A stretch of DNA of 64,000 nt from Streptomyces sp. CB02959 (GCF_002803155.1 NZ_NNBP01000001.1:682001-746000), one strand, 5' to 3'; shown: positions 38,226 to 47,206, counted from the first letter of the stretch. A program made the numbers and translations. The notes: generated by a model from the sequence alone, not told the origin.

Positions 38226-38654
38226 CTACAGCCGCGCGCCCGGGATCCCGACCGCCGGCCTGGAGCCCAGCCGGCGCATCACCTCGGCGACCGCCGGACG
38301 GTCCTGGTCGAGCCAGTCGACCTCGCGCTCCTCGCCGGGCCGCAGCCAGCGCAGCTCGTCGTGGTCCTGGAGCGGCTCCGGGCGGCCGGAGACCAGCCGC
38401 ACGGTCCACACCTGGAGCACGTAGCCGGGCCGCAGCACCCACTCGCCCGGGATCCGCTCCACGGGCACGGCATCGACGCCCAGCTCCTCGTGCAACTCGC
38501 GGGCCAACGCCTGCTCCGGCGTCTCGCCGTCCTCCACCTTGCCGCCGGGCAGCTCCCAGCGGCCGGCCAGCGCGGGCGGCGCGCTCCGTCGGGCGGCCAG
38601 CAGCCGCCCTCGTTCGCACACCGCGCCGCCCACCACTACGCGCACCGTCGTCAT
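38226..38654 (-). CDS. Nudix hydrolase (MutT-like)
   Basis: A 142-residue Nudix protein. The Nudix box runs from GGKVEDGETPEQ through ALARELHEELGV, with all catalytic glutamates present. The N-terminal strand ARRSAPPALAGRWELPGGK is typical of MutT/8-oxo-dGTP or (d)CTP pyrophosphatases. It probably hydrolyses a damaged or excess nucleotide; the substrate cannot be fixed from sequence. Its stop at 38226 is followed by a 247-base gap before the HATPase gene; the SPOR-like small gene lies 63 bases upstream on the same strand. Confidence 0.9.
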   Translation of the reverse strand: MTTVRVVVGGAVCERGRLLAARRSAPPALAGRWELPGGKVEDGETPEQALARELHEELGVDAVPVERIPGEWVLRPGYVLQVWTVRLVSGRPEPLQDHDELRWLRPGEEREVDWLDQDRPAVAEVMRRLGSRPAVGIPGARL

Positions 38655-38717
38655 GCGCGGCAGCCTACGTCCCCCGCTCGCCTCCCGCTCCCCGCTCCGC
38701 TCCCCTCGGCCCTCTCC

Positions 38718-38897
38718 CTACGCCGCCCCCTGCCCGACCCGCTCCACCGCGTAAAGCCGCTGATTGCCACGGGTGTCGAGGCGTTCGGCGACCCGCTCCG
38801 CCTCCGCCCGGGTGGCATAACGGCCGACGCGATAGCGGTTACCGCCTTCGTCCTGGCGGATGACGAGCCAGGGCAGCGCGGCCTCGTTGTCGGTCAT
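38718..38897 (-). CDS. SPOR-like small protein (59 aa)
   Basis: A 59-residue frame starting MTDNEAALPWLVIRQDEGGN, then YRVGRYATRAEAERVAERLD and ending VERVGQGAA. It has the beta-alpha-beta look of a SPOR-like module (VGRYATRAEAERVAERL). I remember near-identical short proteins in Streptomyces annotated as SPOR domain-containing. The frame is 60 codons with strong third-position G/C and its own ATG. No signal peptide, so a cytoplasmic location is expected and the peptidoglycan role of true SPOR domains is doubtful. Confidence 0.75.
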   Translation of the reverse strand: MTDNEAALPWLVIRQDEGGNRYRVGRYATRAEAERVAERLDTRGNQRLYAVERVGQGAA

Positions 38898-39033
38898 TGC
38901 GCCCCTCCGTCCGCCACGCAGCGCGCTGTTGCGCGCCCCTCCTGTGCTGATGCCGAAATCGCAATCCGCATATGCCCGAGCCTACGCCCGACCTTTACGC
39001 ACCGGATATGGAATTACACAAAGAGAGACCGAA

Positions 39034-39083
39034 CCGGCCACTCGCGGGACCTGGAACACCAGGATCGACCCGCGAGCGGCCGG
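39034..39083 (-). terminator. Terminator of the APC permease gene
   Basis: CCGGCCACTCGCGGG pairs with CCCGCGAGCGGCCGG (one G-T wobble); an inner CCTGG/CCAGG hairpin lies in the loop. It is 58 bases past the stop at 39141. Confidence 0.82.
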
Positions 39084-39140
39084 TGGAGCCCGGAAGGCCG
39101 GGCGGTGGTACGTAGACGGGAGCGCGCCGCGAACGGGCGC

Positions 39141-40820
39141 TCAGGAGCCGGTCGGAGCCTTCTCCTCCGCCGCCTCGCGGGCGCTCTCCTCCGCCGCGAG
39201 CTCGGCCTCGACCGCGACCAGCGAGGGGTTGCGCCAGGCGCTGCGCACGCCCCAGAAGTAGAAGGCCAGCGCGATCAGCGCGACCACCACGAGGTCGACG
39301 CCCGGCGGCAGGTAGCCCTTGCCGCCGAACTCCTTGCCGCCCAGGTAGGAGACGGCCGCCATGGCGAGCAGGTAGACGACCATCCAGGCACCCGCCTTCA
39401 GGTGCGGCACCAGCTCGCGCAGGTGGCTGCGGCCCCGCCGCCACGGCCGGACGATCTCGTACCAGGCCCAGACCGGGAGCCCGACGGCCATGATGAAGAT
39501 GACCTTGCCGGTGAGCGGCCACTTGCCCCAGTACAGGACCAGCGAGCCGAAGATCATCGCGACCGGCGCGATGACCGGCATCGCGCGCAGCTTCACCGGC
39601 CGCTTCATGTGCGGCGACAGCCGCCGCAGGCCCATCACGGCGACCGGACCGGTGATGTACGAGATGACGGTCGCGACCGAGACGACCTCGGCGAGCGAGC
39701 CCCAACCGCGGAAGACCGCGAGGAACAGGAACGCGACACCGAGGTTGAGCACCAGCGCCGGACGCGGAATACCGGTCTTGGCATCCACCTTGCCGAAGAT
39801 GCCCGGCAGGTGGCCGTTCTCCTGGACGCCCTGGATCATGCGCGAGGTGGTGGCGGCGTAGATCATGCCCGTACCGGACGGCGAGACGAACGCGTCCGCG
39901 TACAGCAGCAGCGCCAGCCAGTTCAGGCCCCAGGCGAGCCCCAGCTCGGCGAGCGGGGAGTGGTACGAGAGACCGCCCCAGCCCTTGCTCAGGTCCCCGG
40001 CGGGCACCGCGAAGAGGAAGGCGACCTGCAGCGCGAGGTAGATGACCAGTGCGATGACGATCGAGAAGGCGACGGCCTTGGGCAGCGAACGGCCGGGGTT
40101 GCGCGCCTCGCCGGCGAGGTTCAGCGGCGACTGGAAGCCGTTGTAGGCCCACACGATGCCGGAGAGCGCCACGCAGCTGAGGACCGCGCTCCAGCCGTTC
40201 GGGGCGAAGCCGCCGCCGCGCTGGATGTTGCCGGTGTCGAAGTGGGACAGGATCAGCGCGCCCGCGGTGAGGATCGGCACGACGACCTTGAAGACCGTGA
40301 TCGCGGTGTTCGTCTTGGCGAACATCGAGACCGCGAACCAGTTCATGAAGAAGTAGAAGACCAGCAGGACGCTGGCGACCGCGACGCCGGAGCCGGTGAG
40401 CTCCGTGCCGTCGAAGAGCGCCTTGGCCCAGCTGAAGTCCCAGCTGCTCATGTACTGGACGGAGGCGGTGGCCTCACCCGGGATCACCGAGACGATGGCG
40501 ATCCAGTTGGCCCAGGCCGCCAGGTACCCGGCGAGCGAGCCGTGCGAGTACTGGCCGTAGCGGACCATGCCGCCCGCCTTGGGGAACATCGAGCCGAGCT
40601 CGGTGTAGGTCAGCGCGATGGTCAGGGCGACGACCGCGCCGATGACCCAGGCGAGGATCGCGGCCGGACCGGCGATGGCGGCGGCCCGCTCGGCCCCGAA
40701 AAGCCAGCCGGAACCGATGATGGACCCGAGACCAGTGGCGGTCAGGGCGATGGTCCCGAGGGACCGACGGTAGTTCGAGTGCGAACCCTGCTCCGCGCTC
40801 GCTGTCTTTGTCGTGCTCAC
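39141..40820 (-). CDS. APC-family amino acid permease
   Basis: A 559-residue transporter with about 12-13 hydrophobic segments and a charged Glu/Ala-rich C-terminal tail. The first helix has GLGSIIGSGWLFG and is followed by LTYTELGSMFPKAGGMVRYGQ, signature segments of APC superfamily amino acid/proton symporters. SGIVWAYNGFQSPLNLAGEARNPGRSLPKA covers the fifth-sixth helix region. The GTG at 40820 has AGGAG eight bases upstream and is clearly the start. The branch resembles the YveA-like aspartate symporters, but substrate is a guess. Single gene, promoter in the low-GC gap upstream. Confidence 0.9.
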   Translation of the reverse strand: MSTTKTASAEQGSHSNYRRSLGTIALTATGLGSIIGSGWLFGAERAAAIAGPAAILAWVIGAVVALTIALTYTELGSMFPKAGGMVRYGQYSHGSLAGYLAAWANWIAIVSVIPGEATASVQYMSSWDFSWAKALFDGTELTGSGVAVASVLLVFYFFMNWFAVSMFAKTNTAITVFKVVVPILTAGALILSHFDTGNIQRGGGFAPNGWSAVLSCVALSGIVWAYNGFQSPLNLAGEARNPGRSLPKAVAFSIVIALVIYLALQVAFLFAVPAGDLSKGWGGLSYHSPLAELGLAWGLNWLALLLYADAFVSPSGTGMIYAATTSRMIQGVQENGHLPGIFGKVDAKTGIPRPALVLNLGVAFLFLAVFRGWGSLAEVVSVATVISYITGPVAVMGLRRLSPHMKRPVKLRAMPVIAPVAMIFGSLVLYWGKWPLTGKVIFIMAVGLPVWAWYEIVRPWRRGRSHLRELVPHLKAGAWMVVYLLAMAAVSYLGGKEFGGKGYLPPGVDLVVVALIALAFYFWGVRSAWRNPSLVAVEAELAAEESAREAAEEKAPTGS

Positions 40821-40889
40821 GTGCTGGTCTCCTGGTCTTCCCCCGTGCCGTGCACAAACTTCGCCATCGTATGAGCGAATCCGAAGATC

Positions 40890-40980
40890 CGGTTCCAACA
40901 CCGGTTAAAAAAACCCGCCGAGTTGAGCCTCTGTGAGGTTTCCAACACCGATATACGGATGACATTTCTCAAAAAACCCA
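40890..40980. repeat. Paired direct repeats with A-tracts upstream of the APC permease
   Basis: GGTTCCAACACCG (at about 40891) and GGTTTCCAACACCG (at about 40938) recur, and each is followed by a run of A then ACCC (AAAAAAACCCGCC and AAAAAACCCACCC). The region is unusually A/T-rich for this genome and lies between the GntR gene end and the permease start. It probably contains the permease promoter and a regulator site. Confidence 0.55.
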
Positions 40981-41092
40981 CCCAAACCGGACGCAAATCT
41001 CGGCCGGATTTTCTGGCCATCGAACGCTACGAATCCCGCAGGATCCCCACACAGGGCGTCGACTTGGCGAACACGGGGAGTTCGCGTCACCC

Positions 41093-41842
41093 CTACTTCA
41101 CCGGCAGGTGGTAGGCGACCCGGTGGCGCGCCGCCAGCGCGATCACATCCGCCGTCTCGACCGGGCGGCCGCCCGCGAAGTACGTCCGCGAGACGACCAG
41201 CACCGCATGGCCGGGCACCCCGCCCAGCGCCATCGCCTCCTCCGCCAGCCCCGGCCGCGCCCCGACCTCCTCGACGACGTTGTCCACCACCACGTCGATC
41301 GCGGCCATCCGCTCCACCACCCCGCGCCCGGCCAGCGGGCCCTCCTCCGGCAGCATCACCGGCGTCCGCCCGGTGATCTCCAGCGGCTCCCAGGAGGTGG
41401 AGAGCATCGACGGCTCCCCCTCCGCACGGAAGACGTAGCGGGTCCGCATCACCCTGGCGCCGACCGGGATCCGCAGCCGGGCCGCCACCGCCGAACCGGC
41501 CGCCTCCTGCTCGCTGTTGGACTCCCAGGTGCCCCGCACCCGTTCGTCCGACTGCTCCTGGCGGAACGGCGTGCAGCCCCGGCTGTGGAACCCGCCGCGG
41601 GCGATCCGGCGCGGCACCGGCTGCTCCCGTACGTACGTCCCCGACCCGGACCGCCCCTCCACCAGGCCCTCGGCCATCAGGACCTTCCGCGCCTCCAGGG
41701 CGACGGTGTCCGAGACGCCGTACTCCTCGCGGATACGGGCCTGGGAGGGAAGTCGGGTGTGCGGGGCCAGCACCCCGTCGACGATCTTCTGGCGCAGGTC
41801 GCCGGCGACGCGGAGGTACGCGGGCTGCTCACCGAAAGGCAC
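41093..41842 (-). CDS. GntR-family regulator with UTRA sensor domain
   Basis: A 249-residue HutC-type regulator. I chose the GTG at 41842 because GGGAGG lies four bases upstream and the winged helix starts at once (PAYLRVAGDLRQKIVDGVL). HTH: RLPSQARIREEYGVSDTVALEARKVL. The C-terminal UTRA ligand domain begins around residue 90 (VRGTWESNSEQEAA) and includes MRTRYVFRAEGEP. It probably represses nearby genes until it binds a small ligand. Candidates are the APC permease downstream on the same strand and the divergently read PIG-L deacetylase. Confidence 0.9.
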   Translation of the reverse strand: MPFGEQPAYLRVAGDLRQKIVDGVLAPHTRLPSQARIREEYGVSDTVALEARKVLMAEGLVEGRSGSGTYVREQPVPRRIARGGFHSRGCTPFRQEQSDERVRGTWESNSEQEAAGSAVAARLRIPVGARVMRTRYVFRAEGEPSMLSTSWEPLEITGRTPVMLPEEGPLAGRGVVERMAAIDVVVDNVVEEVGARPGLAEEAMALGGVPGHAVLVVSRTYFAGGRPVETADVIALAARHRVAYHLPVK

Positions 41843-42045
41843 GTGCCCTCCCAACAGCTTGACAGTCAGCAACAGGGTGACAACCGCGCGTGGCCGACCG
41901 CAAGCCAAGACCAGACATTCACTCAAAGTAATGAACGCAGCTCATCCACTGCCCGCACCGGACCCCCGACCCCACCGGAACACCCGTTCCACCACGTTCC
42001 GTGTCCGACCGTGTCACCATCGTCACCGAGTAGAAAGGGGCCGCG

Positions 42046-42807
42046 ATGCCGACCGAGAACGCAGCCGTCAGCTCTCTCCACCCGATGCCCGACGACTGGC
42101 GGCGCGCGCTGGCCGTCGTGGCCCACCCCGACGACCTCGAATACGGCGCCGCGGCCGCCATCGCCGAATGGGCCGACGCCGGCCGGGAGATCCGCTACCT
42201 CCTGGTCACCCGCGGTGAGGCCGGCATCGACGGGCTCGCGCCCCCCGAGTGCGCCGCGGTCCGCGAGGCCGAACAGCGCGCCGCCGCGGCCCACGTCGGC
42301 GTCCGCACCGTCGAGTTCCTCGACGGCCACCGGGACGGCGTCATCGAGCCCGGTCTGCGGCTCCGCCGCGATCTGGCCGCCGCGGTCCGCCGGCACCGCC
42401 CCGAGCTGCTGATCACCCTCAACCACCGCGACACCTGGTTCGGCACCCAGTGGAACACCCCCGACCACCGGGTGGTGGGCCGCGCCGTCCTGGACGCCGC
42501 GGCCGACGCCGCCAACCGCTGGATCTTCCCCGAACTCGCCGACAGCGAGGGCCTGGCCCCCTGGTCCGGCGTCCGCTGGACCGCCGTGGCCGGCTCGCCC
42601 CGCCCCACCCACGCCGCCGAGGTGGGCCCCGGCATCCCCCGCGCCGTCGCCTCCCTGGCCGCCCACACCACCTACATCAAGGCCCTCACCGCCCCCGATC
42701 AGGACCCCCACGGCTACGCCCGCGACTTCCTCGACCGCGCCCTGCGCACCGGCGCCACCCACCACCGCGGCCGCCCGGCGGTCCTGTTCGAGGTATTTCC
42801 GCGGTAG
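42046..42807 (+). CDS. PIG-L family deacetylase
   Basis: A 253-residue zinc deacetylase of the PIG-L/LmbE fold. Zinc motif AHPDDLE at about residues 26-32, then TRGEAGIDG, and the third ligand region NTPDHRVVGRAV. It is shorter than MshB and lacks the MshB/Mca-specific loops, so it likely acts on another N-acetyl sugar or amide. Divergent from the GntR gene with a 203-base promoter gap; AAAGGGG about 6 bases before the ATG is its ribosome site. The unknown membrane-anchored gene follows 70 bases later and may be co-transcribed. Confidence 0.9.
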   Translation: MPTENAAVSSLHPMPDDWRRALAVVAHPDDLEYGAAAAIAEWADAGREIRYLLVTRGEAGIDGLAPPECAAVREAEQRAAAAHVGVRTVEFLDGHRDGVIEPGLRLRRDLAAAVRRHRPELLITLNHRDTWFGTQWNTPDHRVVGRAVLDAAADAANRWIFPELADSEGLAPWSGVRWTAVAGSPRPTHAAEVGPGIPRAVASLAAHTTYIKALTAPDQDPHGYARDFLDRALRTGATHHRGRPAVLFEVFPR

Positions 42808-42877
42808 CCGAGAGCAACCATGACGTAGCATCAACCCCCGCCCTTCGACGGTCACTTACTTCAGCAAGGCGGTTCCC

Positions 42878-43924
42878 ATGTCAGGAAGCGGGACACCACC
42901 TGCGTCGCCGCCACCCACTCCCCCATCGGGGAACGGCGGCCAGTCCGGCACTCCCAATGACGACGAGCAGTCGGCAGGAACCGGGCAGCACCGGCCGTCC
43001 GCTCCCTCCTTCCTGGACGACGTGATCGAGGGCGTCATGCCGGAAGCGGCGGACCCGAACTCCCGCCGGCGGAACCGCAAGGTCCTCATCAGGCTGGGCT
43101 GGACGGTCCTCGCCGCGCTCGTCGCGTTCGTCGTGACGAAGGGCACCGACTGGCTGACCTCGGAGCACGACGCGCGGGTCACCAACGAGGCCGACGACAA
43201 AGCCGACCGCGCCGGCCCCGCGTTCTCGGCCTCCGTACGCCTCGACGACCAGTACTCCGAGGCCCATGTCTTCGACGCGCCGTTCTCTCCGCAGGACAAG
43301 CAGACCCTCCTCGGCATGACACCCCAGGGCGATCCGCTCACCCCCTTCTACGCGGCTCACCACGGACGGGGCGTCTCCTCCACCGACGTCCACCACCCCG
43401 CCATGAAGGTCAAATCCCCCGGGTACTCGGAGGAATGGCTCATCGACATCCTCAGCGACCGGAAGGCGAGCCTCGTCATCACCGGCCTGCGCATCAAGGG
43501 ACTCACCTGCACGGCCGCCAAGGCCGACACGATCATCTCGGTGAGAGGACAGGCCGGCGGCAGCTACGAGGGCATGCTCTTCGACCTGACGCGTTCCACC
43601 ACCACCCCGCTCATCACCGGGGACGAGGAAAAGCACTACGGAGACCCGTTCTTCAAATACAAGAAGATCGACCTCGGAAACGGCGCGACCCCCGAAGGGC
43701 TGCGCGTACAGGTCACCTCGGGAACGCAGGACTGCTCCTGGAAGGCATTCGAAGCCACCTACGTCGATTCGGACGGGGAACACACCCAGGACATCACGAA
43801 CAACGGCAAGGGCTTCGCCGTCCACGGCTTCGTCGCACACCCTCGGCAGGCCTTCGAGGTCCGCTCGTACGGAAAGTTCGTCAGGGAATGCAAGGTCCTC
43901 GACGGGGGGCGCTACGCCTGCTGA
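42878..43924 (+). CDS. Unknown membrane-anchored extracytoplasmic protein
   Basis: A 348-residue protein I do not recognise. Residues 1-68 are Pro/Gly/Ser-rich and then basic (NSRRRNRKVLIRL). One helix at about 70-88 (LGWTVLAALVAFVVTKG) follows, then about 255 residues outside the membrane rich in beta-type sequence. Four cysteines in the outer part (near GLTCTAAK, TQDCSWKAF, RECKVL and the final Cys) could make two disulfides; the last residue of the protein is a cysteine. No catalytic motif is visible. It follows the PIG-L gene by 70 bases and ends at a strong bidirectional terminator. Confidence 0.75.
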   Translation: MSGSGTPPASPPPTPPSGNGGQSGTPNDDEQSAGTGQHRPSAPSFLDDVIEGVMPEAADPNSRRRNRKVLIRLGWTVLAALVAFVVTKGTDWLTSEHDARVTNEADDKADRAGPAFSASVRLDDQYSEAHVFDAPFSPQDKQTLLGMTPQGDPLTPFYAAHHGRGVSSTDVHHPAMKVKSPGYSEEWLIDILSDRKASLVITGLRIKGLTCTAAKADTIISVRGQAGGSYEGMLFDLTRSTTTPLITGDEEKHYGDPFFKYKKIDLGNGATPEGLRVQVTSGTQDCSWKAFEATYVDSDGEHTQDITNNGKGFAVHGFVAHPRQAFEVRSYGKFVRECKVLDGGRYAC

Positions 43925-43975
43925 GAAGGGCCCGCCGTCTTGAGATAGGCCCGCCGCCCTGGGAGAGGCCCGTCG
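43923..43975. repeat. Degenerate tandem repeat after the unknown anchored gene
   Basis: Three imperfect units of about 15-22 bases follow each other: GAGAAGGGCCCGCCGTCTT, GAGATAGGCCCGCCGCCCTG and GAGAGGCCCGTCGTT. They are non-coding and lie immediately after the stop. Confidence 0.6.
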
Positions 43976-44020
43976 TTGAATTCCGGCGATCGCGCCCGGG
44001 GCAGGGGCAGGGGAATGCGC

Positions 44021-44051
44021 AAGGGGCCGACTCCGGAGGGGTCGGCCCCTT
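44021..44051. terminator. Bidirectional terminator between the unknown anchored gene and the SWIM gene
   Basis: AAGGGGCCGAC and GTCGGCCCCTT form a perfect 11-bp stem with a nine-base loop, between convergent stops at 43924 and 44109. Confidence 0.87.
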
Positions 44052-44108
44052 GTGGCAGGCGGCGGCAAAGGCGTGCGGGGCCGGGGGACCTCCGAGACGT
44101 CATCCGGC

Positions 44109-45821
44109 TCACAGACGGTGCTCGTCCATCAAGCGCATCAGGTTCCTCTTGCGTTTCTGGGCGGTACGCAGGGCTGTGGCGTACTTGGTGAACTCCTCGG
44201 GCGACTCCAGGCGGCGGTGGCAGTCCCGGATGCTCAGCAGCAGGCTGACGAGCTGCTCGTAGACCGTGTTGCCGGTCTGTTTGGTCAGCGGCTCCGCCAG
44301 GCGCAGGTAGACGCCGAGCGCGTCGGCGGGGCGGGTGGCACGGGCCTGGTCGGCGAGGGTGAGCCACTGCCGGTCATGGGCGCCGGCCTCGGTGGCTGCC
44401 TGCCAGGCGGCGTCTACGTCCTTGTCGTCGAGCAGGGCGTCGACCAGGACGGGACCGCCGTACCAGCCCTGTTGCCGCTGCCCCGCGGCGGCCCGCAGCA
44501 GCGCCAGCGCGCCCTCGCGCTCGGCCGGCCAGCGGTCCGCGGCCCGGGCGGCGGCACGCAGCTGCTGGTAGGTGAGCAGGGTGCGGCGGGCGCCGAAGTG
44601 GTCGCGGCGCAGGGCGACGGCGTCGGCGAGCCGGTCCGCCTGCGCGTAGCGGTCGCAGAGATGATCGACGAGGGCGGTGTCGACGGCGGCGAGGTCCCGG
44701 GCCTCCCGGACGCCGCGTTCCGCCCAGCTCAGGGCCTCGTCGGAGCGCCGGGCGGTGTCCAGCTCGCGAGCGATGACCAGGTGCGTGTGGCCGTCCGGCG
44801 AGAGGTCGGCCGCATGCACGGCGATCACCGCGTCGACATCGCCTCCCGCCTTGGCCAGACGCTCCACCAGGTACTTCTCCGCCCAGCCGCGGCGGTTGCC
44901 CTGCCACGCCTCGACCGCCAGCTTCCGCAGGACGGCCATCCCCTCTTCGCCGAGAACGTCCTCGTAGTCGAGCGGATCGACGTCGGTGAGACCGTCGTCC
45001 AACTCGCCGAGCGCATGGCCGACCAGCCAGCGCGCGAGCTCCCGCGGGTCGGGGCGCGCCGCACGGCACGCGTCGAGGTGGGCGTCGGCGAGGGCGGTGC
45101 CCACCAGGCCGAGCCATCCGTCGGAGTCGTCGACGCTCTCCACCGCCTGGGCCAGCAGCTTCATCGCGTCCGCCGCCAGGACGACCGCGTCGGCTGCCCG
45201 TCCGGAGCCGGTGAGCGCACCGATGGCCGATACCGCCTGCCCGGCCTGGTCCGCGTAGGCACGGGCATCGGCGTACTCGACGTACCCGTACCGTGCGAAC
45301 GGGCCGATGTCGAGCAGTTCACGGATACGGGCCCGGATCGCGGCCAGATCCCCGCGGGCGCCCGCGGCCCGCAGCTCCAGGCGGCGCCGCAACTGCCGGT
45401 CCGCGCCGAGCAGTTCCCGCACCAGAGCGAGCAACTCGTCCTTGGACCGGGCGGACAGCCACCCGTCGAGGCCCTGCGCCCGGTCCCGCGCCGCCTTCCG
45501 CTGCCGCGGCAGGCTCTCCGGCCGGGCGAGCACCGTCAGGCCGAGAGCGACCAGGTGCTTGCAGAAGTTGCCCTCAAGGCCATAAGGGCAGTCGCACTCG
45601 CCGGACAGCCCGCCGGGCCCGTCCAGGGTCAGCTCCGCCTCGTACCGTTCCGTGCCGTGGACGCTCGCGCTGATCCATCCGTCACCGACCTCGACCCCGG
45701 ACACCGCATCCACGTACCCGCGCCCACGCTCGAAGGAACGGACACCGGCCAACGTTTTGAGCTTCGCCTCGGTGAAGCCGCGCACGGTCTCTTTCGCCCT
45801 GCCCCTGGTCCCGTCCGTCAC
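44109..45821 (-). CDS. SWIM zinc-finger protein
   Basis: About 570 residues. A SWIM zinc finger lies near the N-terminus, with ligands in GECDCPYGLEGNFCKHLVALG (CxC...CxH). A long alpha-helical, TPR-like repeat region follows to the C-terminus (many AWQAATEAGAHDRQW-type helical pairs). Such proteins are thought to bind DNA or protein partners; the exact role is unknown. The start is uncertain: I use the GTG at 45821 just before FTEAKLKTLAG, but an in-frame GTG at 45926 is possible, and neither has a strong ribosome site. The C-terminus is basic (AQKRKRNLMRLMDEHRL). Confidence 0.82.
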   Translation of the reverse strand: MTDGTRGRAKETVRGFTEAKLKTLAGVRSFERGRGYVDAVSGVEVGDGWISASVHGTERYEAELTLDGPGGLSGECDCPYGLEGNFCKHLVALGLTVLARPESLPRQRKAARDRAQGLDGWLSARSKDELLALVRELLGADRQLRRRLELRAAGARGDLAAIRARIRELLDIGPFARYGYVEYADARAYADQAGQAVSAIGALTGSGRAADAVVLAADAMKLLAQAVESVDDSDGWLGLVGTALADAHLDACRAARPDPRELARWLVGHALGELDDGLTDVDPLDYEDVLGEEGMAVLRKLAVEAWQGNRRGWAEKYLVERLAKAGGDVDAVIAVHAADLSPDGHTHLVIARELDTARRSDEALSWAERGVREARDLAAVDTALVDHLCDRYAQADRLADAVALRRDHFGARRTLLTYQQLRAAARAADRWPAEREGALALLRAAAGQRQQGWYGGPVLVDALLDDKDVDAAWQAATEAGAHDRQWLTLADQARATRPADALGVYLRLAEPLTKQTGNTVYEQLVSLLLSIRDCHRRLESPEEFTKYATALRTAQKRKRNLMRLMDEHRL

Positions 45822-46133
45822 GGCCGCCAGCTTATGACTGCCGGACGGACCGATCCGTCGGTCCAAGGGAAAGTCCACTTGATCGCGGTCTGAAGGAGGC
45901 TGGTGACCATCCTCGTGCGACCGCACACGGTACCCGCGGCAACGGCGTCACCCCGCTTCTCCCTGACTCTCCCTGCGGCACTCGGGCCGGCTCGCAGGAG
46001 CGCCGACACGCCCCGGGCCGCAGTCACCGCGGCATGGGGGCGGGGATCCGCGTGCCGGGGCCTGTCACCAGGAGACCGAGACGCACTGCCGGGGCGGCCC
46101 GGGTCCGCCCCGATGGGGTGGGCCGTGGACGGA
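45822..46133. other. Intergenic region between the SWIM gene and the C1 peptidase
   Basis: Both flanking genes are on the minus strand. The part next to 45821-45926 may be SWIM 5' coding sequence if the upstream GTG is used. I see no independent gene in the remainder, which ends at the peptidase terminator. Confidence 0.45.
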
Positions 46134-46181
46134 GCCGTGTCGTTCGGCGCGACCTGGTCAGGTCTCGCCGAACGACACGGC
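46134..46181 (-). terminator. Terminator of the C1 peptidase gene
   Basis: GCCGTGTCGTTCGGCG and CGCCGAACGACACGGC form a perfect 16-bp stem with a 16-base loop, ending 22 bases before the peptidase stop at 46204. Confidence 0.9.
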
Positions 46182-46203
46182 CGGTCAGGTGCCCCGTTGG
46201 GTT

Positions 46204-47187
46204 TTACTGCTTGACGAGCTTGCCGACGGCGTTGGCTTCCCGTACCTGGTTGGCGAGGTAGTTCCAGGAGAGGTTGATGTATCCGTGGTCGCCCCAGTCG
46301 GTGCCCCAGGAGTTCTCGACCCGCACACCCTTGCTGTTGTAGCCGACGATGGTGATCGCGTGTCCGCCCGCGAGCTGCTCGCCGGCGGCCGGGTAGTACG
46401 TGTAGGCGGCGGCCTGCTGCGGGGTCAGACGGAAGAAGCTGTTGTACACCGGAATCGCGATGGTGACCGGCTCACCCTGGGCCAGAGCGGCCTTCACGTC
46501 GTTCTTGATCTGGTTGCCGGTGTGCAGCGGGGTGTAGCCGGACAGCTTCCACTTCGCCGCGTTGGCTCTTTCGTGGGCGGTCGGCTGGGTGGTGTAGTCG
46601 AAGTCCCCCTGCGAGTAGTCGGACTTGGAGTCGACGCCTTGTGAGGTGGCTATCTTGAAGTGCTGCTCCGCCGAGGTGCCCATGTTCCGTCCCTTGACGA
46701 TCTGGGCGTAGGTGTACATGGGCGCCTGGGGTCCGCCCTTGATCCCCTGCTCGTTCTCCAGGACGCTGTAGGCGGAGTAGTCGATGGCCCACGCGACACA
46801 GGCACCGACCCGGCCCTGGTTGCCGGGCTTGGCCGCGAACTTGGTCAGGTCGACGCCGGCAGGAAGGCTCTGGAGACTCGTCGTGTTCGGCTTGGCAGCG
46901 ACGGACGTCGGGCGGAGAGCGGTGGCCGCCAGCCTCGGCTGAACCGACTTGCGCAGCACGGACTTGCGCCACGCCGACTTGGACGGCACAGCGCCGAGGC
47001 CGAACGGGTGCTTCCTTGCGCCGAGAGCCTGTGACGACTGGCTGGGTGCTTGGCCGTGACCGGGCACGGCGGGGCTCGCCGTGGAGACCCCGACGGTCAC
47101 GGCTGCGACCACTCCTGCAGTGCCGAGTGCGATGGCGGCGCGTGACTTGCCGCTGACGGCCTTCCACTTGTGGGATGCGCGAGTCAT
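46204..47187 (-). CDS. Secreted papain-like (C1 family) cysteine peptidase
   Basis: A 327-residue protein. An N-terminal signal sequence (basic KWKAVSGKSR, hydrophobic AAIALGTAGVVAAVTVGV, ASPA) is followed by a propeptide-like region of about 70 residues. The catalytic domain starts near 103. The papain triad is complete: Q124 as the oxyanion-hole residue in GNQGRVGAC, nucleophile C130, H276 in GGHAITIVGYN and N292 in VENSWGTDWGDHGYI. It should be secreted and active outside the cell. AAGGAAG lies upstream of the ATG at 47187; the leader before that contains two palindromes. Papain-like enzymes are uncommon in Streptomyces compared with subtilisin types. Confidence 0.92.
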   Translation of the reverse strand: MTRASHKWKAVSGKSRAAIALGTAGVVAAVTVGVSTASPAVPGHGQAPSQSSQALGARKHPFGLGAVPSKSAWRKSVLRKSVQPRLAATALRPTSVAAKPNTTSLQSLPAGVDLTKFAAKPGNQGRVGACVAWAIDYSAYSVLENEQGIKGGPQAPMYTYAQIVKGRNMGTSAEQHFKIATSQGVDSKSDYSQGDFDYTTQPTAHERANAAKWKLSGYTPLHTGNQIKNDVKAALAQGEPVTIAIPVYNSFFRLTPQQAAAYTYYPAAGEQLAGGHAITIVGYNSKGVRVENSWGTDWGDHGYINLSWNYLANQVREANAVGKLVKQ

Positions 47188-47206
47188 GAATGAACTTCCT
47201 TGAATT

